DNA of 64,000 bases, from contig NZ_VIVK01000001.1 in assembly GCF_007828865.1 (NCBI RefSeq), forward strand, positions 5,084,001 through 5,148,000, in the 5' to 3' direction. Source of the DNA: Kribbella amoyensis. GTDB lineage: Bacteria; Actinomycetota; Actinomycetes; Propionibacteriales; Kribbellaceae. Shown here in pieces: positions 44,001 to 52,613 of this stretch. A program made the translations under genes and the position numbers. The notes under the pieces are model-generated. The model did not search any database. It had not been told where the DNA came from and worked only from the letters and a program-made list of their open reading frames with translations. Numbering within the stretch: position 1 is the stretch's first letter; every line of letters begins with the position of its first letter.

Positions 44001-45524
44001 CAGCTGATCCACGACCTGAAGAACGCCAACCCGAAGGCGCGGATCCACGTCAAGCTCGTCTCCGAGGTCGGCGTCGGCACGATCGCCGCCGGCGTCAGCA
44101 AGGCGCACGCGGACGTCGTCCTGATCTCCGGCCACGACGGCGGGACGGGCGCGGCGCCGCTCACCTCGCTCAAGCACGCGGGCGGTCCGTGGGAGCTCGG
44201 CCTGGCCGAGACCCAGCAGACCCTGCTGCTGAACGGCCTGCGGGACCGGATCGTGGTGCAGACCGACGGCCAGCTGAAGACCGGCCGGGACGTCATCGTG
44301 GCGGCCCTGCTCGGCGCCGAGGAGTACGGCTTCGCGACCGCGCCGCTGGTCGTGTCCGGCTGCATCATGATGCGCGTCTGCCACCTGGACACCTGCCCGG
44401 TCGGCGTCGCGACCCAGAACCCGGTGCTGCGGGACCGGTTCGCGGGTAAGCCGGAGTTCGTGGTGAACTTCTTCGAGTTCATCGCCGAGGAGGTCCGCGA
44501 GTACCTGGCCCAGCTCGGCTTCCGGTCGCTGGACGAGGCGATCGGTCACGCCGAGGTGCTGGACATCCAGCGGGCGATGGAGCACTGGAAGGCCGACGGG
44601 CTCGACCTGTCGCCGATCCTGCACGTGCCCGCGCTGCCCGAGGGTGCGGCCCGGCACCAGACCGTCGAGCAGGACCACGGCCTCGACAAGGCGCTCGACA
44701 ACGAGCTGATCCGGATCTGCGCGCCCGCCCTGGAGGACGGCGAACCGGTCCGCGCCCAGCTCGCGATCCGGAACGTGAACCGCACCGTCGGCACCCTGCT
44801 CGGCCACGAGATCACCAAGAAGTACCGGGCGGCCGGGTTGCCCGACGGCACCGTCGACCTGACCTTCACCGGGTCGGCCGGCAACTCGTTCGCCGCCTTC
44901 GTCCCGCGCGGGGTGACGCTGCGCCTCGAGGGCGACGCGAACGACTACGTCGGCAAGGGCCTGTCCGGTGGCCGGGTGGTGATCCGGCCGGACCGGCACG
45001 CCCGGTTCGACGCGGCCGACCAGATCATCGCCGGCAACGTGATCGCGTACGGCGCGACGTCGGGCGAGCTGTTCATCAGCGGGGGAGCGGGGCAGCGGTT
45101 CTGTGTCCGCAACTCCGGTGCCACCGCGGTCGTCGAGGCGGTCGGCGACCACGCGTGCGAGTACATGACCGGTGGCCGCGTCGTCGTGATCGGCGCGGTC
45201 GGCCGGAACTTCGCGGCGGGCATGTCGGGCGGCGTGGCCCACGTGCTCGACCTGGACCCCGCGCTGGTCAACCCCGAGCTGGTCGACCTCCAGCCGGTCA
45301 GCGACGAGGAGTCCGCCCTGTTGCAGGACCTGGTCCGCCGGCACCAGGAGGAGACCGGTTCGGAACGAGCGGCCAAGCTGCTCGCCGACTGGCCCGCCGC
45401 GGCCGCCAGGTTCACCACGGTGATGCCCCGCGACTACGCCCGGGTGCTCGCGGCCAAGGCGGCCGCCGAGCGGGACGGGCTGGACGAGGACGCCACCACC
45501 CGAGCGATGATGGAGGCCATCTGA
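41001..45524 (+). CDS. gltB: Glutamate synthase (NADPH) large chain
   Basis: 1507 aa, full length. Class II glutamine amidotransferase domain with the nucleophile cysteine C22 exposed after removal of a 21-residue propeptide (EHDACGVAF), central and FMN domains ([20 protein letters not shown]), the 3Fe-4S cysteines C1121, C1127 and C1132 ([12 protein letters not shown]) and a C-terminal beta-helix. Makes glutamate from 2-oxoglutarate and glutamine. The 240-base upstream gap may hold its promoter (TAGTCT at 40925). Stop overlaps gltD. Confidence 0.97.
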   Translation: MFGRPPFPSEGLYDGQHEHDACGVAFVATLTGEPSHDIVAKALTALRNLEHRGASGAEPDSGDGAGILIQVPDAYYRKVCDFELPVQRGYATGIAFLPADPDDAAKAVARIEEIAAEESLTVLGWRDVPTDASMLGSTARSVMPLFRQLFVAAKSGRVLGLALERMVFRLRKRAERETSTYFPSLSGRTITYKGMLTTDQLDKFFPELTDPDLASAIGVVHSRFSTNTFPSWPLAHPYRYIAHNGEINTVQGNRNWMRAREALLASDLIPGDLEQLYPICTPGASDSASFDEVLELLHLGGRSLPHAMLMMIPEAWENATTMDPKRRAFYEFHSTLMEPWDGPASVVFSDGTKVGAVLDRNGLRPSRYWVTEDGLVVLASEAGVLDIDPATVTQKGRLEPGKIFLVDVEGHRIITDPEVKAALAEENPYDEWLHAGLIRFEDLHEREHVVHSHASVTRRQQVFGYTEEELRVILTPMAKTSAEPIGSMGTDTPIAVLSDRPRLLFDYFAQLFAQVTNPPLDAIREELVTSLSSSLGPESNLLNPSPASCRQVVLPFPVITNDELAKLRHINLDGDMPGLATTVLRGGYDVEGGGDALRTRLEEICAEASAAIADGARILVLSDRHSNADKAPIPSLLLTAAVHHHLVREKTRTQVGLVVEAGDVREVHHVALLMGYGAAAINPYLALESVEDLCRRGTYLPGIEPEQAVRNVVKSLGKGVLKVMSKMGVSTVASYTGAQIFEATGLAPELVDTYFTGTSSKLGGVGLDVIAEEVRRRHLRAYPADGILPAHRKLEVGGEYQWRREGEPHLFDPETVFRLQHSTRTGRYDIFKQYTHRVDEQSERLMTLRGLFGFASDREPISIDEVEPVSAIVKRFSTGAMSYGSISAEAHETLAIAMNRLGGKSNTGEGGENSDRLHDPARRSSIKQVASGRFGVTAEYLTNSDDIQIKMAQGAKPGEGGQLPGHKVYPWVAGTRHSTPGVGLISPPPHHDIYSIEDLAQLIHDLKNANPKARIHVKLVSEVGVGTIAAGVSKAHADVVLISGHDGGTGAAPLTSLKHAGGPWELGLAETQQTLLLNGLRDRIVVQTDGQLKTGRDVIVAALLGAEEYGFATAPLVVSGCIMMRVCHLDTCPVGVATQNPVLRDRFAGKPEFVVNFFEFIAEEVREYLAQLGFRSLDEAIGHAEVLDIQRAMEHWKADGLDLSPILHVPALPEGAARHQTVEQDHGLDKALDNELIRICAPALEDGEPVRAQLAIRNVNRTVGTLLGHEITKKYRAAGLPDGTVDLTFTGSAGNSFAAFVPRGVTLRLEGDANDYVGKGLSGGRVVIRPDRHARFDAADQIIAGNVIAYGATSGELFISGGAGQRFCVRNSGATAVVEAVGDHACEYMTGGRVVVIGAVGRNFAAGMSGGVAHVLDLDPALVNPELVDLQPVSDEESALLQDLVRRHQEETGSERAAKLLADWPAAAARFTTVMPRDYARVLAAKAAAERDGLDEDATTRAMMEAI

Positions 45525-46990
45525 TGGCTGACCCGAAGGGATTCCTGACCACGCAACGCGAGGTCGCGGAGCGCCGTCCGGTGGCCGAGCGCGTCCAGGA
45601 CTGGAACGAGGTCTACCCCGGTGGGCCGGGCAAGGCGCTGCTGCCGATCATCGGCAAGCAGGCCGGCCGCTGTATGGACTGCGGTATCCCGTTCTGCCAC
45701 TCCGGCTGCCCGCTGGGCAACCTGATCCCGGAGTGGAACGACCTGGTCTGGCGGGACGACTGGACCGGGGCGATCGAGCGGCTGCACGCGACGAACAACT
45801 TCCCCGAGTTCACCGGCCGGCTCTGCCCGGCGCCGTGTGAGCCGGCCTGCGTGCTCGGCATCAACCAAGAGCCGGTGACGATCAAGAACGTCGAGGTCGC
45901 GATCATCGACAAGGCCTGGGAGTCCGGTGACGTCCGGCCCCAGCCGCCGGAGTGGCTGACCGGCAAGACGATCGCGGTCGTCGGTTCGGGTCCGGCCGGG
46001 CTCGCCGTCGCCCAGCAGCTCACCCGCGCCGGTCACACGGTCGCGGTGTACGAGCGGGCCGACGCGCCCGGCGGCCTGCTGCGGTACGGGATCCCCGAGT
46101 TCAAGATGGAGAAGGCGCAGGTCGACCGCCGGATCCAGCAGATGAAGGAAGAGGGCACCGTCTTCCGCTCCGGCGTCAACGTCGGCGCGGACGTCACCGG
46201 CACCCAGCTGAAGCAGCGGTACGACGCCGTCGTCATCGCCACCGGCGCGACCGCGGCCCGCGACCTGCCGGTCCCGGGCCGGGAGTTCGGCGGCGTGCAC
46301 CAGGCGATGGAGTACCTGCCGCAGGCCAACCGGGTCGCCCTGGGCGCGACGGTCGAGGACCAGATCGTTGCGACCGGCAAGGACGTGGTGATCATCGGCG
46401 GTGGCGACACCGGCGCCGACTGCCTCGGCACGGCGCACCGGCAGGGCGCGCGCAGCGTGACCCAGCTGGAGATCATGCCGCGCCCGTCGGAGGAGCGGCC
46501 GAGCGGGCAGCCGTGGCCGACGTACCCGATGATCTACCGGGTCGCCTCCGCGCACGAAGAAGGCGGCGAGCGGGTGTACTCGGTGTCGACGAAGAACTTC
46601 GTCGCCGATGCCGACGGCAACGTGTCCGGCCTGGAACTGGTCGAGGTCGAGCTCAAGGACGGCAGGTTCACCCCGGTCGAGGGGTCGGAGCAGACCATCC
46701 CGGCGCAGCTGGTGCTGCTCGCGATGGGCTTCGTCGGCCCGGAGAAGGAAGGGTTCCTCGAGCAGCTCGGCGTGGAGCTGGACGAGCGCGGCAACGTCCG
46801 CCGGGACAAGGCGTACCAGACCTCGGTCGATGGCGTCTTCGCCTGCGGTGACGCCGGCCGTGGCCAGTCGCTGATCGTCTGGGCGATCGCGGAGGGCCGG
46901 TCCTGCGCGAACGGTGTGGACGCGTTCCTGACCGGTTCGTCCACGCTGCCGACCCCGATCCCGCCGACCGCCCGGCCGTTGGTGGTCTGA
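45524..46990 (+). CDS. gltD: Glutamate synthase (NADPH) small chain
   Basis: 488 aa. N-terminal two 4Fe-4S clusters (CMDCGIPFCHSGCPLGN and CPAPCEPAC), FAD-binding VVGSGPAGLAVAQQL, NADPH-binding IIGGGDTGADC and the closing GDAGRGQSLIVWAI. Supplies electrons from NADPH to GltB. ATG overlaps the gltB stop. Confidence 0.97.
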   Translation: MADPKGFLTTQREVAERRPVAERVQDWNEVYPGGPGKALLPIIGKQAGRCMDCGIPFCHSGCPLGNLIPEWNDLVWRDDWTGAIERLHATNNFPEFTGRLCPAPCEPACVLGINQEPVTIKNVEVAIIDKAWESGDVRPQPPEWLTGKTIAVVGSGPAGLAVAQQLTRAGHTVAVYERADAPGGLLRYGIPEFKMEKAQVDRRIQQMKEEGTVFRSGVNVGADVTGTQLKQRYDAVVIATGATAARDLPVPGREFGGVHQAMEYLPQANRVALGATVEDQIVATGKDVVIIGGGDTGADCLGTAHRQGARSVTQLEIMPRPSEERPSGQPWPTYPMIYRVASAHEEGGERVYSVSTKNFVADADGNVSGLELVEVELKDGRFTPVEGSEQTIPAQLVLLAMGFVGPEKEGFLEQLGVELDERGNVRRDKAYQTSVDGVFACGDAGRGQSLIVWAIAEGRSCANGVDAFLTGSSTLPTPIPPTARPLVV

Positions 46991-47076
46991 GGCAACGGTC
47001 CGCTGTGCCCGCCGTGCGCCGGAGTGTGACCGGGGAAACGCCGCGCCGCCTGTCGCGGGCGTTTGTGGCGGCCCAA

Positions 47077-47082
47077 TAGGTT
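47077..47082 (+). promoter_or_regulatory. Putative -10 of a leaderless transcript
   Basis: TAGGTT ends 7 nt before the GTG of the metallophosphoesterase gene. Confidence 0.4.
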
Positions 47083-47089
47083 GGTGCAC

Positions 47090-48640
47090 GTGGCTAGACG
47101 GTTACTGACCCGGTCCCGGCTCCGCAAGGCGGCGCCGTGGGCCGGGTTGGTGCTGTTGTGGCTGGTCGTCTCGGCGACCGTCGGGCTGTTCGGGTTCGTG
47201 AACGACTCCGAGCGGGTGACGATCGGCGCTCACGCCGCCGAGGTGTCGCCGACCTTCGACGGGCATGCGACGCTCGACCTCGGCGCCGTCCTGCCCCGGC
47301 TGCGGCTGCCGACCGATCTGCCGCTCGACCTGGGCGTCGACCTCGACGTCCAGGAGACCGACGCGAACAACCTCACCGACCTGCTCACCCGGGACGCGCT
47401 GATCGCGTCCCAGCCCGAAGGTGAGATCGCCCGGATCCGCCAGGTGGTCCAGGACATGGCGGTCGACAACGCGGTCGCCGGGGCCGGGTCCGGCCTGCTG
47501 GTCGCGGTGGTGGTGACCACCGTCTGGGCGATGCTCGGCCCGCGCCGCCGCCGCGAGCTGTGGGTCCTGGTGCACTCGCACGAACGCCGGGTCCGGCATC
47601 GCGCGATCGTGCTGCTGGTCGCGTTCCTGATCACGATCGCCTCGGTGATCGGGCCGGGCCAGATGCGGGCCGCCGAGGCGCCGCCGACCCAGTGGCGCCC
47701 GCTCGCCGACCTGCTGCCCGAGCTGACCTTCGACGCGCGGTTGCAGTCCGTCGAGGTGGCCTCCGGGTTCTCGACGACGGGCGGCGTCGGCATCATCCGG
47801 ACCGCGGTGGAGACCTACGAGCGGTCCACGGACTTCTACGGGCGGCTGCGCGACCAGGTCAGCCGGGTCGGCGGCCGGATCCGGGCCGCCGGTGACGACG
47901 AGACGGTCGCGCTGCTGGTGTCCGACCGGCACGACAACATCGGGATGGACCCGTTCGCCGCCGAGGTGGCCAAGACGGCCGGCGCGAAGGTCCTGATCGA
48001 CGCCGGTGACGATTCCTCGTCCGGGCAGTCCTGGGAGGTGTTCAGCATCAACTCGCTGGCCCAGCACTTCAAGGACCTCAAGGTGGTCGCGGTCGCGGGC
48101 AACCACGACGCCGGCGGCAACATCGAGGACGCGATGCGGAAGAACAAGTTCACCGTGCTGGACAGCAAACCGGTCGAGGTGGAGGGGATCCGGTTCCTCG
48201 GCGACAGCGACCCGACCCGGACCGGTCTCGGCAGCGCCGACAGCCCGGGGGAGGAGACGATCGCGGACCAGTCCGAGCGACTCGCCGACGTGGCCTGCGA
48301 CCAGCCCGAGGACAAGCCGATCTCGACGATGGTGGTGCACGACCCGTCGTCGTTCGCGGAGACCGCCGCCCGAGGGTGCGCGACGCTGCTGGTCTCGGGT
48401 CACCTGCACCGCCGGGTCGGACCGGACACCAAGGTCGTCGACGGCAAGCCGGTGACCACCTTCACGAACGGGACCACGGGCGGCGCGGCGTACGCGTTCG
48501 CCCTCGGGTACACCCTGCGCCGCCCGGGCGAGGTCACGCTGGTCACGTACCGGCAGGGGTTGCCGATCGGTCTCCAGACGGTGACCGCGGAACTGACCGG
48601 CGAGGTCACCGTCGGGGCCTACAAACCCTTGCCGGGCTGA
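47090..48640 (+). CDS. Membrane-anchored metallophosphoesterase
   Basis: 516 aa. Three membrane segments (about 14-33, 130-150, 175-192) separate a first extracytoplasmic loop rich in D/L from the C-terminal calcineurin-like domain. Metal motifs: VSDRHDNIG, DAGDDSSSG, VAGNHDAGG, VVHDPSS and SGHLHRR. It probably hydrolyses a phosphoester outside the cell, since the domain follows the last membrane segment. Substrate unknown. GTG 47090 is chosen because of the -10 box and the basic start ARRLLTRSRLRK. Confidence 0.85.
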   Translation: MARRLLTRSRLRKAAPWAGLVLLWLVVSATVGLFGFVNDSERVTIGAHAAEVSPTFDGHATLDLGAVLPRLRLPTDLPLDLGVDLDVQETDANNLTDLLTRDALIASQPEGEIARIRQVVQDMAVDNAVAGAGSGLLVAVVVTTVWAMLGPRRRRELWVLVHSHERRVRHRAIVLLVAFLITIASVIGPGQMRAAEAPPTQWRPLADLLPELTFDARLQSVEVASGFSTTGGVGIIRTAVETYERSTDFYGRLRDQVSRVGGRIRAAGDDETVALLVSDRHDNIGMDPFAAEVAKTAGAKVLIDAGDDSSSGQSWEVFSINSLAQHFKDLKVVAVAGNHDAGGNIEDAMRKNKFTVLDSKPVEVEGIRFLGDSDPTRTGLGSADSPGEETIADQSERLADVACDQPEDKPISTMVVHDPSSFAETAARGCATLLVSGHLHRRVGPDTKVVDGKPVTTFTNGTTGGAAYAFALGYTLRRPGEVTLVTYRQGLPIGLQTVTAELTGEVTVGAYKPLPG

Positions 48641-48751
48641 CGAAATCGCTGCCGCGGCAGGTGGATCCACGGCTCGTCACAACTTGTTAACCGTCCAGTA
48701 ATGGGGGCGGACCAGCGGGCCCAGTGGTTTGTAGGAGTAGGGTTTTGTGAC

Positions 48752-50194
48752 GTGCGTCGCGCAAAGATCGTTTGTACGCTCGGCCCGGCTACGGCCGCCC
48801 CGGAGCGCATCCTGGAACTCGTCCAAGCGGGCATGGACGTCGCCCGGCTCAACCTGAGCCACGGCGCCCACGCCGAGCATGAGCGGATCTACCAACGGAT
48901 CCGCACGGCCGCGGCCGAGACCGGCAAGAACGTCGGCATCCTGGTCGACCTGCAGGGCCCGAAGATCCGGCTGGCGGAGTTCGCCGAAGGCAAGGTCACC
49001 CTGACCTACGGCGAGCGCTTCACCATCACCACCCGCGAGGTCCCCGGCGACGTCACCATCTGCGGGACGACGTACGACGGGCTGCCCGGCGACGTGAAGC
49101 CCGGCGACCAGCTGCTCATCGACGACGGCCGGATCGCGCTGGTCGCCGAGGAGGTCACCGAGACCGACGTGATCTGCCGGGTCACCGTCGGCGGGCCGGT
49201 GTCGAACCACAAGGGCATCAACCTGCCCGGCGTCGCGGTCAGCGTGCCCGCGATGTCGGAGAAGGACGCCGAGGACCTGCGCTGGGCGCTGCACCTGCCG
49301 GCCGACATGATCGCGCTGTCGTTCGTCCGGGACGCCAGCGACATCCAGCTGGTGCACAAGATCATGGACGAGGAGGGCCTGCGGGTCCCGGTGATCGCCA
49401 AGATCGAGAAGCCGCAGGCGGTCGCGAACCTGGACGAGATCATCGAGGCCTTCGACGGCTTCATGGTCGCCCGCGGTGACCTCGGCGTGGAACTCCCGCT
49501 CGAGGAGGTCCCGCTGGTGCAGAAGCTGATCATCGACCAGGCCCGGCTGAACGCGAAGCCGGTGATCGTCGCCACCCAGATGCTGGAGTCGATGATCTCC
49601 GCCCCGCGGCCGACCCGGGCCGAGGCGTCCGACGTCGCGAACGCGGTGCTCGACGGCGCCGACGCGGTGATGCTGTCCGGTGAGACCAGCGTCGGCCGGT
49701 TCCCGATCGAGACGGTCAAGACGATGTCCCGGATCGTGGAGTCGACCGAGGACCACGGTCTCGGCCGGGTCCAGGAGATCGAGTGGGAGCCGCGCACCAA
49801 GGGCGGCGTGATCGCGAAGGCGGCCGCCGAGGTGGCCGACCGGATGGACGCGAAGTACCTGGTCGCCTTCACCCAGTCCGGCGACACCGCGCTCCGGCTG
49901 GCCCGGTACCGCACCGAGATCCCGGTGCTCGCGTTCACCCCGGTCCCGTCGGTCAGTTCCTGGCTGAGCGTGGTCTGGGGCATCGAGACCCACATCGTCC
50001 CCACCGTCGACCACACCGACGAGATGGTCCGCCAGGTCGACCAGCGCCTGCTCGAACTCGGCAAGCTCCAGAAGGGCGACCTCGTCGTCATCGTCGCCGG
50101 CAGCCCGCCCAGCATCCCGGGCAGCACCAACGCCCTCCGCATCCACCGCATGGGCGACGCCATCGAAGGCATCGCCCCGGGCTACCGCAGCTGA
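48752..50194 (+). CDS. pyk: Pyruvate kinase
   Basis: 480 aa. Converts phosphoenolpyruvate and ADP to pyruvate and ATP. Motifs: RRAKIVCTLGPA at the start, ARLNLSHG, the catalytic-lysine block VIAKIEKPQAV, MVARGDLGVELP and the C-terminal allosteric domain ending NALRIHRMGD. GTG 48752 gives the usual short N terminus; TAGGGT ends 8 nt upstream. Followed by a strong hairpin. Confidence 0.96.
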   Translation: MRRAKIVCTLGPATAAPERILELVQAGMDVARLNLSHGAHAEHERIYQRIRTAAAETGKNVGILVDLQGPKIRLAEFAEGKVTLTYGERFTITTREVPGDVTICGTTYDGLPGDVKPGDQLLIDDGRIALVAEEVTETDVICRVTVGGPVSNHKGINLPGVAVSVPAMSEKDAEDLRWALHLPADMIALSFVRDASDIQLVHKIMDEEGLRVPVIAKIEKPQAVANLDEIIEAFDGFMVARGDLGVELPLEEVPLVQKLIIDQARLNAKPVIVATQMLESMISAPRPTRAEASDVANAVLDGADAVMLSGETSVGRFPIETVKTMSRIVESTEDHGLGRVQEIEWEPRTKGGVIAKAAAEVADRMDAKYLVAFTQSGDTALRLARYRTEIPVLAFTPVPSVSSWLSVVWGIETHIVPTVDHTDEMVRQVDQRLLELGKLQKGDLVVIVAGSPPSIPGSTNALRIHRMGDAIEGIAPGYRS

Positions 50195-50206
50195 CCTGAA
50201 ACTGCC

Positions 50207-50241
50207 ACTCGCCGGATCCGAGGCGCTCGGATCCGGCGAGT
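50207..50241 (+). terminator. Terminator after pyk
   Basis: A perfect 15-bp stem (50207-50221 with 50227-50241) and a 5-nt loop, located 12 bases after the pyk stop and just before the convergent HTH-LAGLIDADG gene. Likely works in both directions. Confidence 0.88.
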
Positions 50242-50254
50242 CCGCATTAGTGGG

Positions 50255-51028
50255 TCAGGTCTTCGGCCCGACGAATCGGTCCAGCGCGGCGACCGCCTCC
50301 CGCCGCGCGACCGACAGCAGCGTCGGCCGCGGCATCCGCCAAGGAATCTCCAGCAGATCCAGCGCCCACTGGCAGCAGCGCATGATGTCGCCGGAGGAGT
50401 TCGAGAACAGGTACCGCGGGTACTCGTAGCGCTTGGTCTGTCCGGCGACCTGCCGCCCGGTCCAGTTCAGAACGCGGCAGCCGTCCGAGTCGAACAGCCC
50501 ACGCACGAACCGTTCGGGGCTCCCGGCAACGATCTCCCGCTGCCAGTCCGCCAATTCGATCAGCCGCAGATGCTTCGGCCCGGCGCCGTGCTGAGGGAAC
50601 AGACACGGCCAGTGCTTCCAGTACGAGGTCACTTGCGTGCACCCGGCGGCGCGGGTGAGGTGTACCGGGCGCGTGGGGTGGACGGCAACAATTGACTCGG
50701 TGGCCTCGCTGATCAGACGGGGGTACGCGGTGTCGCAGGCGATGCGGAGGGAGTACACACCTTTCGCCAGCTTCGACAAGCAGCCATCACCCAGGTACAG
50801 CCCGATCAGGTGCGCGTAGGACGCCGAGTCCAGACCTCGCCCGGTACAGCGTGGGCAGGCGGTCGGATCGGCGTCACGTGGAGCCTCCTCCCGCCAGGCC
50901 CGCAGCGTCGCCCGGCTCGGCCCGAGCCGGCGACTGACCGAGCTGAGACTCTCACCCGAGCGCAGCGCCGCCAGGGCAGCCGACCGTCGGGACTCTTCGT
51001 ACACGAGGGAGAGCGTGGCAGCAGCCAC
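50255..51028 (-). CDS. HTH protein with LAGLIDADG homing-endonuclease-like domain
   Basis: About 257 aa. The N-terminal helix-turn-helix (SLSSVSRRLGPSRATLRAW, about 37-55) and a CPRC knuckle precede a domain with two LAGLIDADG-type motifs: HLIGLYLGDGCL and, about 100 residues later, FVRGLFDSDGC. In homing enzymes the acidic residue in each motif binds metal for DNA cutting; both are present here. The start is uncertain (GTG 51028 or 51004), and neither has a Shine-Dalgarno. The gene begins 18 bases after the 3' end of the tRNA on the same strand, so they may share a transcript. Whether it is a nuclease or a regulator is unknown. Confidence 0.75.
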   Translation of the reverse strand: MAAATLSLVYEESRRSAALAALRSGESLSSVSRRLGPSRATLRAWREEAPRDADPTACPRCTGRGLDSASYAHLIGLYLGDGCLSKLAKGVYSLRIACDTAYPRLISEATESIVAVHPTRPVHLTRAAGCTQVTSYWKHWPCLFPQHGAGPKHLRLIELADWQREIVAGSPERFVRGLFDSDGCRVLNWTGRQVAGQTKRYEYPRYLFSNSSGDIMRCCQWALDLLEIPWRMPRPTLLSVARREAVAALDRFVGPKT

Positions 51029-51046
51029 CGACAGTTCGGGAAAGTG

Positions 51047-51120
51047 TGCCCTGGGTGGGACTCGAACCCACACTGAACGGGTTTTGAATCCGCGCTCTCT
51101 GCCAATTGGAGTACCAGGGC
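51047..51120 (-). tRNA. tRNA with anticodon CAA (Leu), short variable loop
   Basis: A 74-nt cloverleaf on the minus strand: acceptor GCCCTGG/CCAGGGC (7 bp), D stem CTC/GAG, loop with AATTGGCA, anticodon loop TTCAAAA, T arm GTGGG-TTCGAGT-CCCAC and discriminator A. CCA is not encoded. The anticodon reads CAA, which decodes UUG. Leucine tRNAs normally carry a long variable arm (total about 85 nt), but here only five bases separate anticodon and T stems. The anticodon stem has one G-T wobble and one A-C mismatch. The identity is by anticodon only; charging may differ. Confidence 0.8.
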
Positions 51121-51205
51121 TGGCTTGCCAGATCCTAGCGTATCCATCGGACGACCGTGACCACGGGGCAGACGAAACTGTCGGTGCCTGCAGAGACCAT
51201 CGGTC

Positions 51206-51803
51206 ATGGCGCACTTTCGTTCTCAGGAGACCGTCGACTCCGCGTTGTGGATGTCGGACGCCGTGATAAGTGACCGGCGTAACGCTGAGATCCACGGGGT
51301 GGCTGTGAAGACCGTCAAGCGGTGGCGGCGGCAGTATCGCGAGCTCGGGCTGCCCCGGCACGCGGGCTTCCAAGGGACGCCCTGCCCTCGGTGCGACGGC
51401 GCGGCGCTGGACGAGGAGGCGTACGCCCTGCTCCTCGGTTGGTACCTGGGGGACGGGCACATCGTCGCGGCGCGGGTATACATCTGCGCCGGATCGAGCT
51501 GGTCGACTGGCAGCGGGAGATAGTTGCCGAGTACCCCGAACGGTTGCTGCGTGGCCTGTTCCACTCCGACGGGTGCCGGTTCGTGAACTGGGCCACCCGC
51601 ACGACCGCGGACGGGGGAGAGTGCGGCGGCACGAGTACGTCCGCTCCATGTTCTCCAACGAGTCGGACGACATCCATCGGATCCTCACCGACGCCTTGGA
51701 CGAGCTCGGGATTCCGTGGCGCCGGCCGCGGCGGAACGCGATCGCCGTGAGCCGGCGGGAAGGGGTCGCCGCGCTGGAGGGGTTCGTCGGTCCCAAGGGC
51801 TGA
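51206..51803 (+). pseudogene. Decayed paralog of the HTH-LAGLIDADG gene
   Basis: Three reading frames together rebuild a protein like the neighbour at 50255-51028. Frame 1 (51206 to about 51480) has the HTH VAVKTVKRWRRQ, CPRC and LLLGWYLGDGHIV; then about 60 residues are missing; frame 2 has RIELVDWQREIVAEYPERLL and RGLFHSDGC; after about 51610 frame 3 has YVRSMFSNESDDIHRIL and ends GFVGPKG, matching DRFVGPKT of the intact copy. One deletion and two frame changes make it a pseudogene. It is divergent from the tRNA, starting 86 bases away. Confidence 0.78.
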
Positions 51804-51815
51804 CGGCGCGATCGA

Positions 51816-51821
51816 TACAGT
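51816..51821 (+). promoter_or_regulatory. Putative -10 of a leaderless pdtaR transcript
   Basis: TACAGT ends 7 nt before the preferred GTG at 51829. A GTG at 51820 lies inside the box, which argues against using it. Confidence 0.45.
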
Positions 51822-51828
51822 GTGGGCT

Positions 51829-52410
51829 GTGACTGCTAAGCGTGTGGTGATCGCCGAGGACGAGGCGTTGATCCGGATGGATCTGGCCGAGATGCTGGCT
51901 GAGGAGGGGTACGACGTCGTCGGGCAGGCCGGCGACGGGGAGGAGGCCATTCGGCTGGCTTCGGAGTTGCGGCCGGATCTGGTGATCCTGGACGTGAAGA
52001 TGCCGAAGCTGGACGGGTTGTCCGCGGCCGAGAAGATCGCCGGTGAGCGGATCGCTCCGGTGCTGATGCTGACCGCGTTCTCGCAGCGGGAGCTGGTCGA
52101 GCGGGCCCGGGACGCGGGCGCGATGGCGTACCTGGTGAAACCGTTCTCCAAGACGGATCTGCTGCCCGCGATCGAGATCGCCGCCAGCCGGTACGTCGAG
52201 CTGGCCGAGCTGGAGCGCGAGGTCGCCGACCTGGCCGAGCGGCTGGAGACCCGCAAGCTGGTCGACCGGGCCAAGTCGATCCTGCAGACGAAGTTCGGCC
52301 TGTCCGAGCCGGACTCGTTCCGGTGGATCCAGAAAACCGCTATGGACAAGCGAGTTTCGATGCGCCAGGTGGCGGAGTTGGTGGTTGACGAGGCTGGCGG
52401 TAGCGACTGA
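51829..52410 (+). CDS. pdtaR: Response regulator with ANTAR RNA-binding domain (PdtaR type)
   Basis: 193 aa. Receiver domain with the acidic pocket AEDE, phospho-acceptor D55 (VILDVKMPK) and lysine in YLVKPFSK, linked by a coiled coil (about 125-150) to an ANTAR domain with DRAKSILQTKFGLSEPDSF. ANTAR proteins bind paired hairpins in nascent RNA and prevent termination. The sensor kinase is not adjacent, as in Mycobacterium. The location between pyk and polA matches the conserved actinobacterial position of Rv1626. Confidence 0.93.
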   Translation: MTAKRVVIAEDEALIRMDLAEMLAEEGYDVVGQAGDGEEAIRLASELRPDLVILDVKMPKLDGLSAAEKIAGERIAPVLMLTAFSQRELVERARDAGAMAYLVKPFSKTDLLPAIEIAASRYVELAELEREVADLAERLETRKLVDRAKSILQTKFGLSEPDSFRWIQKTAMDKRVSMRQVAELVVDEAGGSD

Positions 52411-52613
52411 ATCACTCTGCGCACACCAGGTTCGGCCGGGTTCGGTAACGGTACAGCCGTCACTGGTGCCCACACTGCTTACAGCGGTAACGACCTCACA
52501 ACACACGCTGGGTGACGTGCGCAGGAGAGATTCCCAAGGTCTAATCTGCGGGTGCTCGCGGCAAACGCGGGAGTCCGGGGGATGGCTCGGACTATCCAGA
52601 CATGGGAGGAACA

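Noticed and set aside
40917-45344. A 1475-codon open frame antisense to gltB
   Set aside because: It lies wholly opposite a full-length, motif-complete gltB; its product is V/R/L/D/H-rich without domains. It is the usual antisense open frame of high-GC coding DNA.
51047-51120. Anticodon read as UCA (selenocysteine or suppressor)
   Set aside because: That register gives two mismatches in the anticodon stem; the CAA register gives one mismatch and one wobble and keeps T33 in place.
51206-51523. An intact small HTH gene of 105 codons
   Set aside because: Its end runs out of frame, and the missing parts of the LAGLIDADG domain continue in two other frames to 51803, so it is a decayed gene.
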